A stretch of DNA of 64,000 nucleotides from Sporosarcina jiandibaonis (GCF_013184495.1 NZ_JAAOIY010000001.1:496001-560000); one strand, 5' to 3'. Shown: positions 8,140-16,960, counted from the first letter of the stretch. Numbers and translations are program-made. The notes: a model not told the origin generated them from the sequence alone.

Positions 8140-8880
8140 TTATTTGCAAACTTGAAAGAAAATTCTCTCACTATCAAAGTTCGGGGGCAAGTCTTGCCAA
8201 TCCGAAAAAATTCGTTCAATTGAAAAACCAACTTCAGTCAACATAGCGACATAGTCCAGTACAGAAAAAGTTCGTTGATAATGAACTTCATCAAATCGTT
8301 TATACAAATCATTTTCCATTTGGTTGAAAAATGCTAACTCCGAATAAACAGAATGAGGTTCGTCTCCCGCTTCCGTCGTCCAAATATATGAGATACGCTT
8401 ATTATCAAAGATGAAGGGACTTTCCATAAAAATTACGTCCATTTTATATGTCGAATGGACATCGAACAATAAAACGCCTCCAACCTTCAACGAATTATAA
8501 ATGTTTCGAAATGTTTGAAGTACCGCTTCTTCTTCAATTACATAATTTAATGAATCGATTGCAATAACCGCCATGTCGAAATTCGAAAAACCGTTAAGTT
8601 GTTGCATAGGCTGCTCCACAAATGTCACCGGCAAATTCAGGGACCTTGCTCTATCTCTTGCTATGCTTAGCATATCGGGCGAAAGATCCACACCAGTCAC
8701 AAGGCCATCCAATTTTGCTAATTTAACTGACAATAACCCTGTTCCACATCCGACATCTAAAATTTTCTTGCCAGCTATCCCATCACCGGCAAGATTGATT
8801 AATTCCACGTATGTATCGTATGGGATCTCGGACATCAGTTCATCATAAACGGAGGCAAACTCCGCGTAAGAACGTTTCAT
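8140..8880 (-). CDS. yqeM: Class I SAM-dependent methyltransferase (YqeM)
   Basis: The 246-residue protein has a Rossmann-type SAM-binding site: ILDVGCGTGLLSVKLA (motif I, about residue 40), VTGVDLSPDML (motif II) and FDMAVIAIDSLNYV (motif IV region). The substrate is unknown. It overlaps rsfS by 4 nt (ATGA), so the two are translationally coupled. It is the last gene of the yqe cluster before comEA, as in B. subtilis. Confidence 0.88.
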   Translation of the reverse strand: MKRSYAEFASVYDELMSEIPYDTYVELINLAGDGIAGKKILDVGCGTGLLSVKLAKLDGLVTGVDLSPDMLSIARDRARSLNLPVTFVEQPMQQLNGFSNFDMAVIAIDSLNYVIEEEAVLQTFRNIYNSLKVGGVLLFDVHSTYKMDVIFMESPFIFDNKRISYIWTTEAGDEPHSVYSELAFFNQMENDLYKRFDEVHYQRTFSVLDYVAMLTEVGFSIERIFSDWQDLPPNFDSERIFFQVCK

Positions 8881-9224
8881 AGAGCATTAGCCATATCAAT
8901 CTTCGGAGCATCTCCCCAAAGTTTTTCAAGGTTGTAATGGTCGCGTTCATCTTTGTGGAAGACATGGACTACTATATCGCCTAGATCGGCTAATACCCAT
9001 CTTCCAGTTTCAAAACCTTCCATACGCCTAATTGGAAAACCTGCTTTTGTCGCTTGGTCTATTACTTCTCTTGCGATTGCTTGGACTTGTCTTTCAGAAT
9101 TCGCATGGCAGATTATAAATTGGTCTGCCATTACTGATACACCTTCCATATTTAACACGACGATATCCAATGCTTTTTTATCTTCTGCAGCCTTATATGC
9201 TGTTGTTAATAATGTATTAGTCAT
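8877..9224 (-). CDS. rsfS: Ribosome silencing factor RsfS
   Basis: RsfS (YqeL in B. subtilis) binds ribosomal protein L14 and blocks subunit joining under nutrient limitation. The 115-residue product covers the whole DUF143 fold, including DIVVLNMEGVSVMADQFIICHANSERQV and the conserved WVLADLGDIVVHVFHKDERDHYNLEKLW. The start overlaps the yqeK stop (TAATG). It sits between yqeK and yqeM, the usual place in Firmicutes. Confidence 0.95.
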   Translation of the reverse strand: MTNTLLTTAYKAAEDKKALDIVVLNMEGVSVMADQFIICHANSERQVQAIAREVIDQATKAGFPIRRMEGFETGRWVLADLGDIVVHVFHKDERDHYNLEKLWGDAPKIDMANAL

Positions 9225-9796
9225 TAGTTCACGATTCCTCTCTTCATAACGTGTTCATTATAACAGTCAATGGAGTCTGGGAATACCGGGACACCTTTTT
9301 TGACAAGGAATTGCACTGAATGGCGTATGCAAGCTTCCATAGCCACTTCAAGATTATCTATTGCTAATTCCCGCAACTCCTCGACACCCGGAAAATTCCG
9401 CTCCGGTTCTGTCATATCTGCAACGTAAATTATTTTTTCTAATTTGGACATCCCTGCCCTGCCAGTTGTATGGTATTTGATAGCATTTAATATTTCTGTA
9501 TCTTTAACATTAAATTCGCTTTCAGCTATTAAAGCACCTACCGAGGCATGCCATAATTCGTGATGAAATAAAAACAATCGTTCATCCACTTTATTTTCAA
9601 TCATCAATATTCGAAGTGACGTTGGATCCATGCATTTTGCTATATCGTGGAATAATGCCGCTTGTTCTGCCTTTTTTACAGAAACATCATGTAGTGTAGC
9701 TAGGCGCATTGCCGTTTCAGTGACTCGTAAAACATGGTTATACCGTCCGGTTGACAACCGCTTTGAAAGCTCACTTTTCATATGCGCTAGATCCAT
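9224..9796 (-). CDS. yqeK: HD-domain nucleotide hydrolase YqeK
   Basis: YqeK proteins are HD-family symmetrical Ap4A hydrolases that produce two ADP. The 190-residue product shows the metal-binding HD pattern: H near residue 20 (RYNHVLRVTETA), ALFHDIAKCMD and FHHELWHASVGA, then YHTTGRAGMSKLEKIIYVADMTEP. ATG follows AGGAGGGAT. The gene overlaps nadD by 26 nt and rsfS by one base, so this is one operon. Confidence 0.93.
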   Translation of the reverse strand: MDLAHMKSELSKRLSTGRYNHVLRVTETAMRLATLHDVSVKKAEQAALFHDIAKCMDPTSLRILMIENKVDERLFLFHHELWHASVGALIAESEFNVKDTEILNAIKYHTTGRAGMSKLEKIIYVADMTEPERNFPGVEELRELAIDNLEVAMEACIRHSVQFLVKKGVPVFPDSIDCYNEHVMKRGIVN

Positions 9797-10355
9797 ACAA
9801 TCCCTCCTGCCGAATATAAGATTCCACTGCCGGAGGAGTAAGAAACTTTATCGTTCCACCTTCTGCTAATCTTGCCCGAAGCACCGTTGATGATAAGTCA
9901 ATTTCAGGAATGGAAATGAATCTCACTGGATATGGTGTTTCACCAAGTGAACCTGGTCTATTAACACCAATAAAGGTGACAATTCGAACAAGTTCATCTA
10001 TTTTATGCCAGGTTGGAAGCAAGTCAACCATATCAGCGCCGATGATGAAATAAAATTCAGCTTCCGGCTCGATTTCTTTTAGTGATGTAATTGTATCGTA
10101 TGAATAAGATACTCCGCCCTTATCAACTTCAAATGAGGAAACGGTTAGCCCTTCAGAACCCTCTAGGGCAAGCTCTACCATTCGCAGACGTTGTTGGGCT
10201 GTAACATTATTGTCAGCCAGCTTATGCGGTGGTGTGGCTGTAGGGATTAAACGCACTTCATCTAAGTTGAGCGCATATTTAATTTCATTTGCAATAATGA
10301 GATGGCCGATATGCGGAGGATTAAAAGTGCCTCCTAATATCCCTATTCGCTTCAA
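9771..10355 (-). CDS. nadD: Nicotinate-nucleotide adenylyltransferase
   Basis: NadD converts nicotinate mononucleotide and ATP to nicotinate adenine dinucleotide, the shared step of NAD synthesis. The 194-residue protein has the nucleotidyltransferase signature GGTFNPPHIGHL at its N-terminus. The second ATP-binding segment is SSTVLRARLAEG (ISSTxxR-like) near the C-terminus. It overlaps yqeK and follows the YhbY-type gene by 12 nt. Pairing of nadD with rsfS and yqeH is a standard cluster of Firmicutes. Confidence 0.96.
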   Translation of the reverse strand: MKRIGILGGTFNPPHIGHLIIANEIKYALNLDEVRLIPTATPPHKLADNNVTAQQRLRMVELALEGSEGLTVSSFEVDKGGVSYSYDTITSLKEIEPEAEFYFIIGADMVDLLPTWHKIDELVRIVTFIGVNRPGSLGETPYPVRFISIPEIDLSSTVLRARLAEGGTIKFLTPPAVESYIRQEGLYGSSAYEK

Positions 10356-10367
10356 GTAGAATCCCCC

Positions 10368-10658
10368 TTACGGAAGTTCGATTCTTTTTTTCTCAATCGA
10401 TTCTTTATATAAAACGATAATATTGCCAATCACTTGAACAACATTCATTCCTTCTTGTTCTGAAAGTTTTTGTGCAATTTCATTTTTATCTTCCCCACAA
10501 TTTTGCAAGATATTAACTTTAATTAATTCTTTCGCTTCCAAAGCTTCTTCTATCTGTTCGATAACGGATTGCGTTAAACCGTTTTTCCCGATTTGGAAAA
10601 GTGGTTGCAAGTTATTTGCCTTGCTCCGTAAAAACCGTTTCTGTTTACCTGTTAACAT
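10368..10658 (-). CDS. yqeI: YhbY/CRM-type RNA-binding protein (YqeI), ribosome assembly
   Basis: The 96-residue CRM (YhbY) domain protein is associated with pre-50S ribosomes in the family. It starts LTGKQKRFLRSKANNLQPLFQIGKNGL, with the conserved GKNG loop, and continues with AKELIKVNILQNCGEDK. The frame is open 4 codons further, but the ATG at 10656-10658 follows GGAGGTACTT and matches the family start. It overlaps the end of aroE by 14 nt, so its ribosome binding site lies inside aroE. Confidence 0.93.
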   Translation of the reverse strand: MLTGKQKRFLRSKANNLQPLFQIGKNGLTQSVIEQIEEALEAKELIKVNILQNCGEDKNEIAQKLSEQEGMNVVQVIGNIIVLYKESIEKKRIELP

Positions 10659-11487
10659 AAGTACCTCCAAGTGTTTCTGTAATTTTCCGTGTCATTTCTT
10701 CTGTGTTTGGACGAATACCCGTCCATTTTTCAAATGCGAGTGCGCCTTGGTGAACAAACATTCCTGTGCCGTTCAGTAATAACGCCCCTCTTTTTTCAGC
10801 TTCTGAAAGAAACTCTGTTTTCAGCGGATTATAAATTATATCAGCCACGACAGTTCCTTTTGCAATCTTTTCAGGATTTAATGGCATCCCTTTTCGCGCA
10901 AAATTCATACCGACTGAAGTCGTCTGGATAATCAAATTATACGCGGACAATAAATTTTCGGCTTCTGCGATTGCAACCGCTTTAGCATTCGGTATTTCAG
11001 TGCATAATTGTTGAGCTTTTTCCAATGTGCGATTGGTTAGGGTGATTGGACCGTAACCCGCCTCATGAAGAGCGTAACTAATTCCCCTTGCTGCGCCTCC
11101 TGCTCCGATTACTAACACCTCGCCCCCCTTGCACCGGGCGCCGTATAACTCTTCAAGCGAACGGACAAAGCCTTGACCATCCGTGTTCGAGCCGTGCAGT
11201 GAACCATTCGGAAGAACTTCTACCGTATTCACGGCATTCATTTGTTTCGCAAATGGATCGATTTCATCTAAATACTGGATGATCGCAGTTTTATGCGGTA
11301 CTGTCACATTCCACCCGCTACAACCTAAATTTTTCAAACTTGCAACTGCATCTGCCAAGTTTTCTTCTTTAACATGGACTGGAATATAGGTCGCATGCAA
11401 ACTGTTATTTTCAATCCATTCATCATGCATCTTCGGCGACATTGATTGACTGATTGGATCGCCAATTACCGCGTACCACTTTTTCAT
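10645..11487 (-). CDS. aroE: Shikimate dehydrogenase (NADP+)
   Basis: AroE reduces 3-dehydroshikimate to shikimate in aromatic amino-acid synthesis. The 280-residue product carries the substrate-binding GDPISQSMSP near the N-terminus, WNVTVPHK with the catalytic Lys (about residue 66), NTDGQGF, and the NADPH glycine loop VIGAGGAARGISYAL. The C-terminal domain has GMFVHQGALAFEKWTG. ATG follows AAGGAGGC. It lies between yqeH and yqeI, as aroD/aroE does in B. subtilis. Confidence 0.96.
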   Translation of the reverse strand: MKKWYAVIGDPISQSMSPKMHDEWIENNSLHATYIPVHVKEENLADAVASLKNLGCSGWNVTVPHKTAIIQYLDEIDPFAKQMNAVNTVEVLPNGSLHGSNTDGQGFVRSLEELYGARCKGGEVLVIGAGGAARGISYALHEAGYGPITLTNRTLEKAQQLCTEIPNAKAVAIAEAENLLSAYNLIIQTTSVGMNFARKGMPLNPEKIAKGTVVADIIYNPLKTEFLSEAEKRGALLLNGTGMFVHQGALAFEKWTGIRPNTEEMTRKITETLGGTYVNR

Positions 11488-11498
11488 GATTAGCCTCC

Positions 11499-12596
11499 TT
11501 AAATTAATGATGGTCGGAGGACTACATCTACACCTCTTGGAACGTGAACAGCAATTACGCTAGGTCGTTGAAGAGTGATCCAGCCGAGACCCGATATCAC
11601 AATATCCGTTTTTGGATTTTTGATGGAAAATTCATGTCGAACAAATGATGGAAAATTTTCAAGCGACTTTTCCGATGGCGGTGCTAGCATTGCACCTACA
11701 TGTTTTTCATACAATGCGTCTGCATTCGATAATTTCGTTCGGTGGATTTCAATATCATTCGAAACATAAACCATGAATGAAGAGCGTTCCCCTGAAATAA
11801 AATCAAAACGAGCTAACCCGCCCAGATATAGTGTCTGCTCGGGATTTAATTGAAATACTTTAGGTTTAAGTTCTTTCTTAGGCGTAATTGTTTTCAAATC
11901 TTTTTCATCTAGATAATGAGCGATTTGATGATCATTAATCACGCCAGGCGTGTCATAAATTGCTTTTCCATCTTCAAACGGAATTTCTACTAGGTCGAGT
12001 GTCGTTCCAGGAAAATGCGACGTCGTAATAACATCGCCGATACCTGTTTCACCTTTTATGATTCGATTAATAAAAGTCGATTTCCCAGTATTTGTACATC
12101 CGACCACATATACATCTTTCCCGCGACGGATAGAATCGATTGCAGCTAGTGCTTCTTCCATTCCGTGGCCTTTATAAGCTGAAACGAGCAAAACGTCCAC
12201 TGGTTTCAAACCGAGTTTGACCGCCTCCGCCTTCATCCAATTGATCACTCGATTCGGGTTAATCGACTTTGGCAATAAATCCACTTTATTGCCGATTAAT
12301 AAAATATCTTTATTACCGACAAAACGATGGAGTCCTGAAATCCAACTGCCGTTAAAGTCAAATATATCAACAATTTTGACGACTATGCCATCTTTCTTAC
12401 CGATGCCATTTAAGATGTTTAAAAAATCATCGCCAGTTAATGAAACGGGCTGAAGCTCATTATAATTCCTCAAACGGAAACAGCGTCTGCAAACCAATTC
12501 TTCATTTGATAATGAACTCGCAGGCGCATAACCTTCTTTTTCAGCATTTTCAGTTTGAATTGTAATGCCGCAACCTATACATTTAATATCGTCCAC
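11499..12596 (-). CDS. yqeH: Ribosome-biogenesis GTPase YqeH (circularly permuted)
   Basis: YqeH is required for 30S assembly. The 365-residue product starts with a zinc finger (CIGCG at residues 5-9 and CRRCF near 36), followed by a permuted GTPase domain. NKVD (G4) and SAYKGHG (G5) come before GCTNTGKST (G1) and DTPG (G3). A C-terminal TNF-like RNA-binding region ends RPSLI. The start is the GTG at 12594-12596, 5-8 nt after GGGAGG; the open frame upstream adds five residues only. It follows yqeG with a 2-nt gap. Confidence 0.95.
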   Translation of the reverse strand: MDDIKCIGCGITIQTENAEKEGYAPASSLSNEELVCRRCFRLRNYNELQPVSLTGDDFLNILNGIGKKDGIVVKIVDIFDFNGSWISGLHRFVGNKDILLIGNKVDLLPKSINPNRVINWMKAEAVKLGLKPVDVLLVSAYKGHGMEEALAAIDSIRRGKDVYVVGCTNTGKSTFINRIIKGETGIGDVITTSHFPGTTLDLVEIPFEDGKAIYDTPGVINDHQIAHYLDEKDLKTITPKKELKPKVFQLNPEQTLYLGGLARFDFISGERSSFMVYVSNDIEIHRTKLSNADALYEKHVGAMLAPPSEKSLENFPSFVRHEFSIKNPKTDIVISGLGWITLQRPSVIAVHVPRGVDVVLRPSLI

Positions 12597-12598
12597 AG

Positions 12599-13117
12599 TT
12601 ATTCCTCCCAAGTAATAAGACCGCGTCGCTTAAGGCCAGCCATAATTCTTCTTTCAATCATGCGGTTGAACTTCGTGAAAAAAGCATCCGAATTCGCAAC
12701 AGGAACAACTAGTATCGTATGAAGTCCCTTGCGATTTCCTCCGAGAATGTCAGTCAAAAGCTGATCTCCAATGACAACGGTTTCTTCTTTTTCAATCCCC
12801 ATGAGTTTACGTGCTTTCACGAATGATTTTAGAAGCGGCTTTCGCGCGTCACAAACAAAGGGTATACCTAGTGGATCCGAAAAAATTTTAACTCGGCTCT
12901 CGTTATTGTTTGAAACTATCGTAACTTGTATACCTGCATCACGCATCCCCTTAAACCACTCGATTATTTCCGGTGTAGCTTCAGGACGATCCCATTCTAC
13001 AAGTGTGTTATCTAAATCTGTAATAATTCCTTTAATGCCCTTTTCAACCAATTTTTCAGGCTTTATATGGAATACATCTTTCACGTATTCATCTGGTAAA
13101 AAGCGTTTATACAACAT
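12599..13117 (-). CDS. yqeG: HAD-superfamily phosphatase YqeG
   Basis: The 172-residue product belongs to the YqeG HAD IIIA phosphatase family. Motif I is ITDLDNTLVEWD (nucleophile Asp near residue 36), motif II is VTIVSNNN, and motif III/IV is VVIGDQLLTDILGGNR. The substrate is not established to my knowledge. The ATG at 13115-13117 follows GGAGTG; length and start match B. subtilis YqeG. It is the first gene of the leftward yqe cluster and lies behind an extended -10 promoter. Confidence 0.93.
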   Translation of the reverse strand: MLYKRFLPDEYVKDVFHIKPEKLVEKGIKGIITDLDNTLVEWDRPEATPEIIEWFKGMRDAGIQVTIVSNNNESRVKIFSDPLGIPFVCDARKPLLKSFVKARKLMGIEKEETVVIGDQLLTDILGGNRKGLHTILVVPVANSDAFFTKFNRMIERRIMAGLKRRGLITWEE

Positions 13118-13151
13118 ATTCACTCCGATTCAAATCTAGATTCTAAAAAAT

Positions 13152-13160
13152 ATTATAACA
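13152..13160 (-). promoter_or_regulatory. Extended -10 promoter of the yqeG cluster
   Basis: TG-T-TATAAT is read on the minus strand. There is no good -35 box 16-18 bp upstream. Transcription would start about 28 nt before the yqeG ATG. Confidence 0.55.
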
Positions 13161-13292
13161 TAACAAGTATGATAATGAATTTTTCTGGTTTGTAAAAAAG
13201 GACATACTGTAGCGCCTGTCCGACTAAAAAATCAATCATTAGTCATTACCCGACCGCATATGCTGTCATACAACGACACAGGAGGTGGCCCG

Positions 13293-13994
13293 ATGAGCGG
13301 GTTTGTAATGTCGATTGTTCAGCTGTGGCTTGAGATACCTGCAGTGCTCGGCTATATCCGAGGGCAAGCGTTTAAACGCCCCCTATCTAAAGATGAGGAA
13401 GCCGCATGTCTCGCGAGGCTTGCGGAAGGAGACTTTGACGCAAGGGATGAGCTTATTGAACGGAATATGCGTTTAGTGGCGCATATCGTAAAAAAGTTTC
13501 ATCCTAAACATGAACTGCTTGATGATTATATTTCAATTGGAACAATTGGCCTAATGAAAGCAGTAAATACATTTACGCCAGACCGGAAAACAAAATTGGC
13601 GACATATGCGGCACGTTGTATTGAAAACGAAATTTTAATGTATCTTCGCACCCAAAAGAAAGTTCAAAAAGATGTTTCGCTTTATGAACCGATTGGTGGA
13701 GACAATGACGGTCAATCATTACAAATTGCAGATTTGCTGCAAACCGACGATGAATCTCCTATTGATACTGTTGAACAGAATGAACGAAAAGAAAGGCTTT
13801 ATAAACATCTCGGCAAACTTGACGGCAGGGAATTAGAAATAATTCAACGTCGATACGGTCTCTTGGATGACAAACCTATGACTCAAAAAGCGATTGCCGA
13901 GCAGCTCGATATTTCAAGAAGCTATGTTTCAAGAATTGAAAAACGCGCAATCGTAAAATTATATCAACTTTTCAAACACGAATACAATGAGTAA
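13293..13994 (+). CDS. sigK: RNA polymerase sporulation sigma factor SigK (intact precursor)
   Basis: SigK directs late mother-cell transcription for coat and cortex. The ATG at 13293 follows GGAGGTGG; an upstream in-frame ATG at 13260 lacks one. The 233-residue product begins with 20 residues rich in hydrophobics (MSGFVMSIVQ...AVLG), followed by YIRGQAF. This lines up with the SpoIVFB cleavage point of B. subtilis pro-SigK, where mature protein begins YVKNNAF. Sigma region 2 is RNMRLVAHIVKKF, DDYISIGTIGLMKAV and LATYAARCIENEILM. Region 4 ends ISRSYVSRIEKRAI. The gene is continuous, with no skin-type element. It stands alone on the plus strand between yqeG and a terminator. Confidence 0.95.
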   Translation: MSGFVMSIVQLWLEIPAVLGYIRGQAFKRPLSKDEEAACLARLAEGDFDARDELIERNMRLVAHIVKKFHPKHELLDDYISIGTIGLMKAVNTFTPDRKTKLATYAARCIENEILMYLRTQKKVQKDVSLYEPIGGDNDGQSLQIADLLQTDDESPIDTVEQNERKERLYKHLGKLDGRELEIIQRRYGLLDDKPMTQKAIAEQLDISRSYVSRIEKRAIVKLYQLFKHEYNE

Positions 13995-14000
13995 ATAAAA

Positions 14001-14042
14001 AGGCGTTTCCGTTTGGGAGTATTATCCTAAACGGAAACGCCT
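14001..14042. terminator. Strong terminator after sigK
   Basis: AGGCGTTTCCGTTT and AAACGGAAACGCCT form a perfect 14-bp stem with a 14-nt loop. It is preceded by A residues and followed by TCTTTCT. It can serve sigK and, from the other side, the small gene at 14055-14135. Confidence 0.85.
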
Positions 14043-14054
14043 CTTTCTACTGAG

Positions 14055-14135
14055 TTACTCAGTTCCGATTTCACGTAAAATAACAATAGATACGATTACT
14101 GCTACCATGAAAACTCCAGCCATTAGAAAAAACAT
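14055..14135 (-). CDS. 26-residue hypothetical membrane peptide
   Basis: MFFLMAGVFMVAVIVSIVIL forms a single membrane helix, followed by REIGTE. The start has a strong AGGAGGGATC ribosome binding site 6-7 nt upstream, which is the main reason to call it. It ends just before the sigK terminator and lies 71 bp downstream of mtnN. I do not recognise the family. Small membrane peptides of this type are common among sporulation and regulatory proteins of Bacillales, but no function can be assigned. Confidence 0.65.
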   Translation of the reverse strand: MFFLMAGVFMVAVIVSIVILREIGTE

Positions 14136-14206
14136 ACCGAGATCCCTCCTAAAACCACTAAATAAAATTGAATTCCATTCACTACCTATATATTACCATG
14201 AAGTGC

Positions 14207-14902
14207 TTAAAGTTTCGAGATTACGCGTAAAATTACTTGTGTTGAGTGGAGCGCTGCAATAGGCAGAAATTCTTCAAAGCTCATTGTCGCTTCTTTACCC
14301 GCTATATCTGAGAGAGCACGGATGACAACGAACGGAGTCTCGAACTGATGACATACTTGAGCTACCGCTGCCGCTTCCATCTCTGCGGCGATTATCTTTG
14401 GAAAAATACTTTTAACCTTATCAACATGGCTCTGATCACTCATGAATGTATCGCTGGATGCAATAAGACCAATCGAATGTGCATGTTCGCCGATTTCTTC
14501 TACTGCCGCTACGGCAAGATTTACAAGTTTTTCATCTCCAAGGTAAGCTGCCGGCAGTTGTGGCAACTGCCCATACTCATACCCGAATGCGGTCAAATCT
14601 ACATCATGATGTCTGACTTCACTTGATATAACAACGGTTCCTACTTCAAGCGATTCTCCGAAACCGCCCGCCGATCCGGTATTTAACACAACATCTGGTC
14701 GAAACTTTTCTAAAAGAATTGTTGTAGCCATTGCAGCATTAACTTTCCCGATTCCACTTTTCACTAAAACAATCTCATGATGCTCAATTGAACCTTCAAT
14801 GTATTCTATATTTGCAATGACTGTTATTTGCGGTGATTTTATAGCATTTCTTAATAATTCAACTTCCTCTTCCATTGCGCCAATAACTGCAATCTTCATC
14901 AA
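14207..14902 (-). CDS. mtnN: 5'-methylthioadenosine/S-adenosylhomocysteine nucleosidase
   Basis: MtnN hydrolyses methylthioadenosine and S-adenosylhomocysteine to adenine plus the thioribose or ribosyl-homocysteine. This recycles SAM by-products and supplies the AI-2 and methionine salvage routes. The 231-residue protein has the catalytic-acid segment GAMEEEVELL (Glu near residue 12) and AAEMEAAAVAQVC with the ribose-binding Glu. RALSDIAGKEA contains the catalytic Asp. It lies 30 bp downstream of yrrS. Confidence 0.96.
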   Translation of the reverse strand: MMKIAVIGAMEEEVELLRNAIKSPQITVIANIEYIEGSIEHHEIVLVKSGIGKVNAAMATTILLEKFRPDVVLNTGSAGGFGESLEVGTVVISSEVRHHDVDLTAFGYEYGQLPQLPAAYLGDEKLVNLAVAAVEEIGEHAHSIGLIASSDTFMSDQSHVDKVKSIFPKIIAAEMEAAAVAQVCHQFETPFVVIRALSDIAGKEATMSFEEFLPIAALHSTQVILRVISKL

Positions 14903-14932
14903 AAAACCTCCGACGTTACGAATAGTAATGAA

Positions 14933-15625
14933 TCAATAATCAAAGTCAAGCGTATTGAGCACGTCCATTTTGACTGGTTTCCAACCTTTTTCGTCCACCC
15001 ATTCTAAATACACTCTATATTTTTCAGCTTTATCTTTGGTCGAAACAATCCCGATCGACTTTTGGGGACTGCCGCCGTTCTTGATTCTCCAAATAATTAA
15101 TGCATCTTCAGGTAAATTTGTTGCATATGAAATTGCAGAGATTTTTTCATGCCAATCCGCGGATTTCCCGTCATATAGCGATACATGTTCACCGGTTTGC
15201 GTTGTCCCGATTGGCTCCCATCCAGTATTGACGATTGTTTCATCTACGAATGATTCGTCTGATGATTCATATTTAACAACACCCGGGTCCTCCACTTCGT
15301 CAGATCCGCCCGTCTCATCGGCTTCTTCTGCTGTATCGGATTCCTCATTATTCTCTTCAGACTGATTTTCATCTTCAGCCCCTGAATCTTTGTTATCCGT
15401 TTCGTCGGCTCCTTCACTAGTTAAATCTTCATTGCTATTTTCTTCAGTTGTGTCAGGTGATTTCACATCTGCTTTATTCTTATTGTCTCCACCCAAAAAT
15501 ATGATTGACGCCGTAATGATAATTGCGAGAACAACAATAGCAATTAATATATTTAAAATTTTATCTGATTGATTGCGCCCTCTTTTACGGTTTAGTCTAG
15601 AGTAATTATTATCGGGTTTATTCAT
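14933..15625 (-). CDS. yrrS: YrrS family membrane-anchored protein (DUF1510)
   Basis: The 230-residue product has a basic cytoplasmic head (SRLNRKRGRNQSDK) and one membrane helix (about residues 24-44). A long extracellular linker of mostly Glu, Asp, Ser and Thr (about 50-125) precedes the DUF1510 domain (WEPIGTTQTGEHVSLY...WHEKISAISYATNLPEDALIIWRIKNGGS). In B. subtilis yrrS is co-transcribed with a penicillin-binding protein gene, pbpI; here it lies between greA and mtnN with no PBP next to it. Its function is not known to me. Confidence 0.85.
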   Translation of the reverse strand: MNKPDNNYSRLNRKRGRNQSDKILNILIAIVVLAIIITASIIFLGGDNKNKADVKSPDTTEENSNEDLTSEGADETDNKDSGAEDENQSEENNEESDTAEEADETGGSDEVEDPGVVKYESSDESFVDETIVNTGWEPIGTTQTGEHVSLYDGKSADWHEKISAISYATNLPEDALIIWRIKNGGSPQKSIGIVSTKDKAEKYRVYLEWVDEKGWKPVKMDVLNTLDFDY

Positions 15626-15710
15626 AACTTTTCATCTCCCGTTTTATATTTTTCTGTTTATACTCTGTATTAGACGAGCATCGAGGTAGCTAAGTTTCAT
15701 TTAGGAAAAA

Positions 15711-15732
15711 ACCGCCCTCATGAGAAGGCGGT
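15711..15732 (-). terminator. Terminator of greA
   Basis: On the minus strand ACCGCC and GGCGGT form a 6-bp stem with a 10-nt loop, followed by TTTTTTCC. It lies immediately after the greA stop codon. Confidence 0.8.
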
Positions 15733-15742
15733 CATCGGACGA

Positions 15743-16219
15743 TTATTTTATTTCAAGAATCGTAACCGACATTTCTCCTCCAGGCGTATTGATACTAACT
15801 ACATCGCCTTTTGATCGGCCAAGTAAACCTTTGGCAATCGGTGAATCATTTGAAATTAGACCTTCAATCGGATTTGCTTCGGCCGAACCGACAATCGTGT
15901 ATGTCTCTTCGTCTCCATCAGGAAGTTCTTTAAAGGTAACAGTATTCCCTAATTGAACTTCATCCGTATTAAATTCTGACTCTTTAATGATAACTGCATT
16001 GCGGATCATTTTTTCTAGCGTAGAGATTCTTCCTTCAACAAATGACTGATCTTCTTTTGCTGAATCGTACTCCGAGTTTTCTGACAAATCGCCAAAATCT
16101 CGGGCGACTTTAATGCGTTCTACGACTTCTTTTCGCTTCACCATTTTTAAATATTCGAGCTCTTCTTCCAATTTAAGTTTACCAGCGGCAGTCATCGGAA
16201 ACTTTTTTTCCGTAATCAT
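15743..16219 (-). CDS. greA: Transcription elongation factor GreA
   Basis: GreA enters the secondary channel of RNA polymerase and stimulates transcript cleavage to rescue stalled complexes. The 158-residue protein shows the coiled-coil N-terminus ([19 protein letters not shown], with the tip [15 protein letters not shown] carrying the acidic catalytic residues) and the FKBP-like C-terminus ([16 protein letters not shown]). GTG, ATG and ATG codons lie close together. The ATG at 16217-16219 is chosen because AGGAG is 8 nt before it; the other two are too close. Confidence 0.96.
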   Translation of the reverse strand: MITEKKFPMTAAGKLKLEEELEYLKMVKRKEVVERIKVARDFGDLSENSEYDSAKEDQSFVEGRISTLEKMIRNAVIIKESEFNTDEVQLGNTVTFKELPDGDEETYTIVGSAEANPIEGLISNDSPIAKGLLGRSKGDVVSINTPGGEMSVTILEIK

Positions 16220-16297
16220 TCCCATCACTCCTCATAATACTATTCATAAAAATACTATGCCGCTTTATTTTTGAGTATGCGACATAGTGGTTAATCT

Positions 16298-16960
16298 CTA
16301 TGATTTTCTGTCATTATCATAATATAGATTCGTTCCATTTTCAAGAATTGTTTTTATTTTTGTAACCATTAAGTCAATTGCAACTTTATTGTGCCCGCCT
16401 TCTGGCACGATTATATCTGCGTATTTCTTTGTCGGTTCTATGAATTGGTTGTGCATTGGACGAACAACCGATAGATACTGGTCGACGACTGAATCGATCG
16501 ATCTGCCTCTTTCGTTAATGTCGCGCGTGATACGTCTAATAATGCGCAGGTCTGCATCCGTGTCAACATATAACTTAATATCCATCAAGTTTCTAAGTTC
16601 AACGTCTTCCAATACTAATATGCCTTCGACAATGATAACATCCATTGGCTCAATCATCACCGTCTCATCAGATCTCGTATGGATTGTGTAATCATAAATT
16701 GGCTTTTCTATGGTTTGGCGGTTTAGCAGCATTTTTAAATGCGTGATCAGTAAATCGGTATCGAAAGCCAATGGATGATCATAATTCGTTTGAAGTCTTT
16801 CTTCAAAATCTAAGTGTGATTGATCTTTATAGTAATAATCTTGGCCGATTACAACGACTGAATGATCCTTAAACACATTATAAATTGAATTTGTAACGCT
16901 CGTCTTACCTGAACCAGAACCACCAGCGATTCCGATAACAAGTGGTTTAGTGTTCTTCAT
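16298..16960 (-). CDS. udk: Uridine kinase
   Basis: Uridine kinase phosphorylates uridine and cytidine to UMP and CMP in pyrimidine salvage. The 220-residue P-loop protein has [13 protein letters not shown] at its N-terminus, [11 protein letters not shown] for substrate binding, and [37 protein letters not shown]. It lies upstream of greA (78 bp) and downstream of yrrM in the conserved order. Confidence 0.95.
   Translation of the reverse strand: MKNTKPLVIGIAGGSGSGKTSVTNSIYNVFKDHSVVVIGQDYYYKDQSHLDFEERLQTNYDHPLAFDTDLLITHLKMLLNRQTIEKPIYDYTIHTRSDETVMIEPMDVIIVEGILVLEDVELRNLMDIKLYVDTDADLRIIRRITRDINERGRSIDSVVDQYLSVVRPMHNQFIEPTKKYADIIVPEGGHNKVAIDLMVTKIKTILENGTNLYYDNDRKS

Noticed and set aside
13200..13275. 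SigE-type promoter of sigK (CATACTGT at 13203 and CATACAAC at 13267)
   Set aside because: The first has no matching -35; the second would start transcription inside the ribosome binding site.
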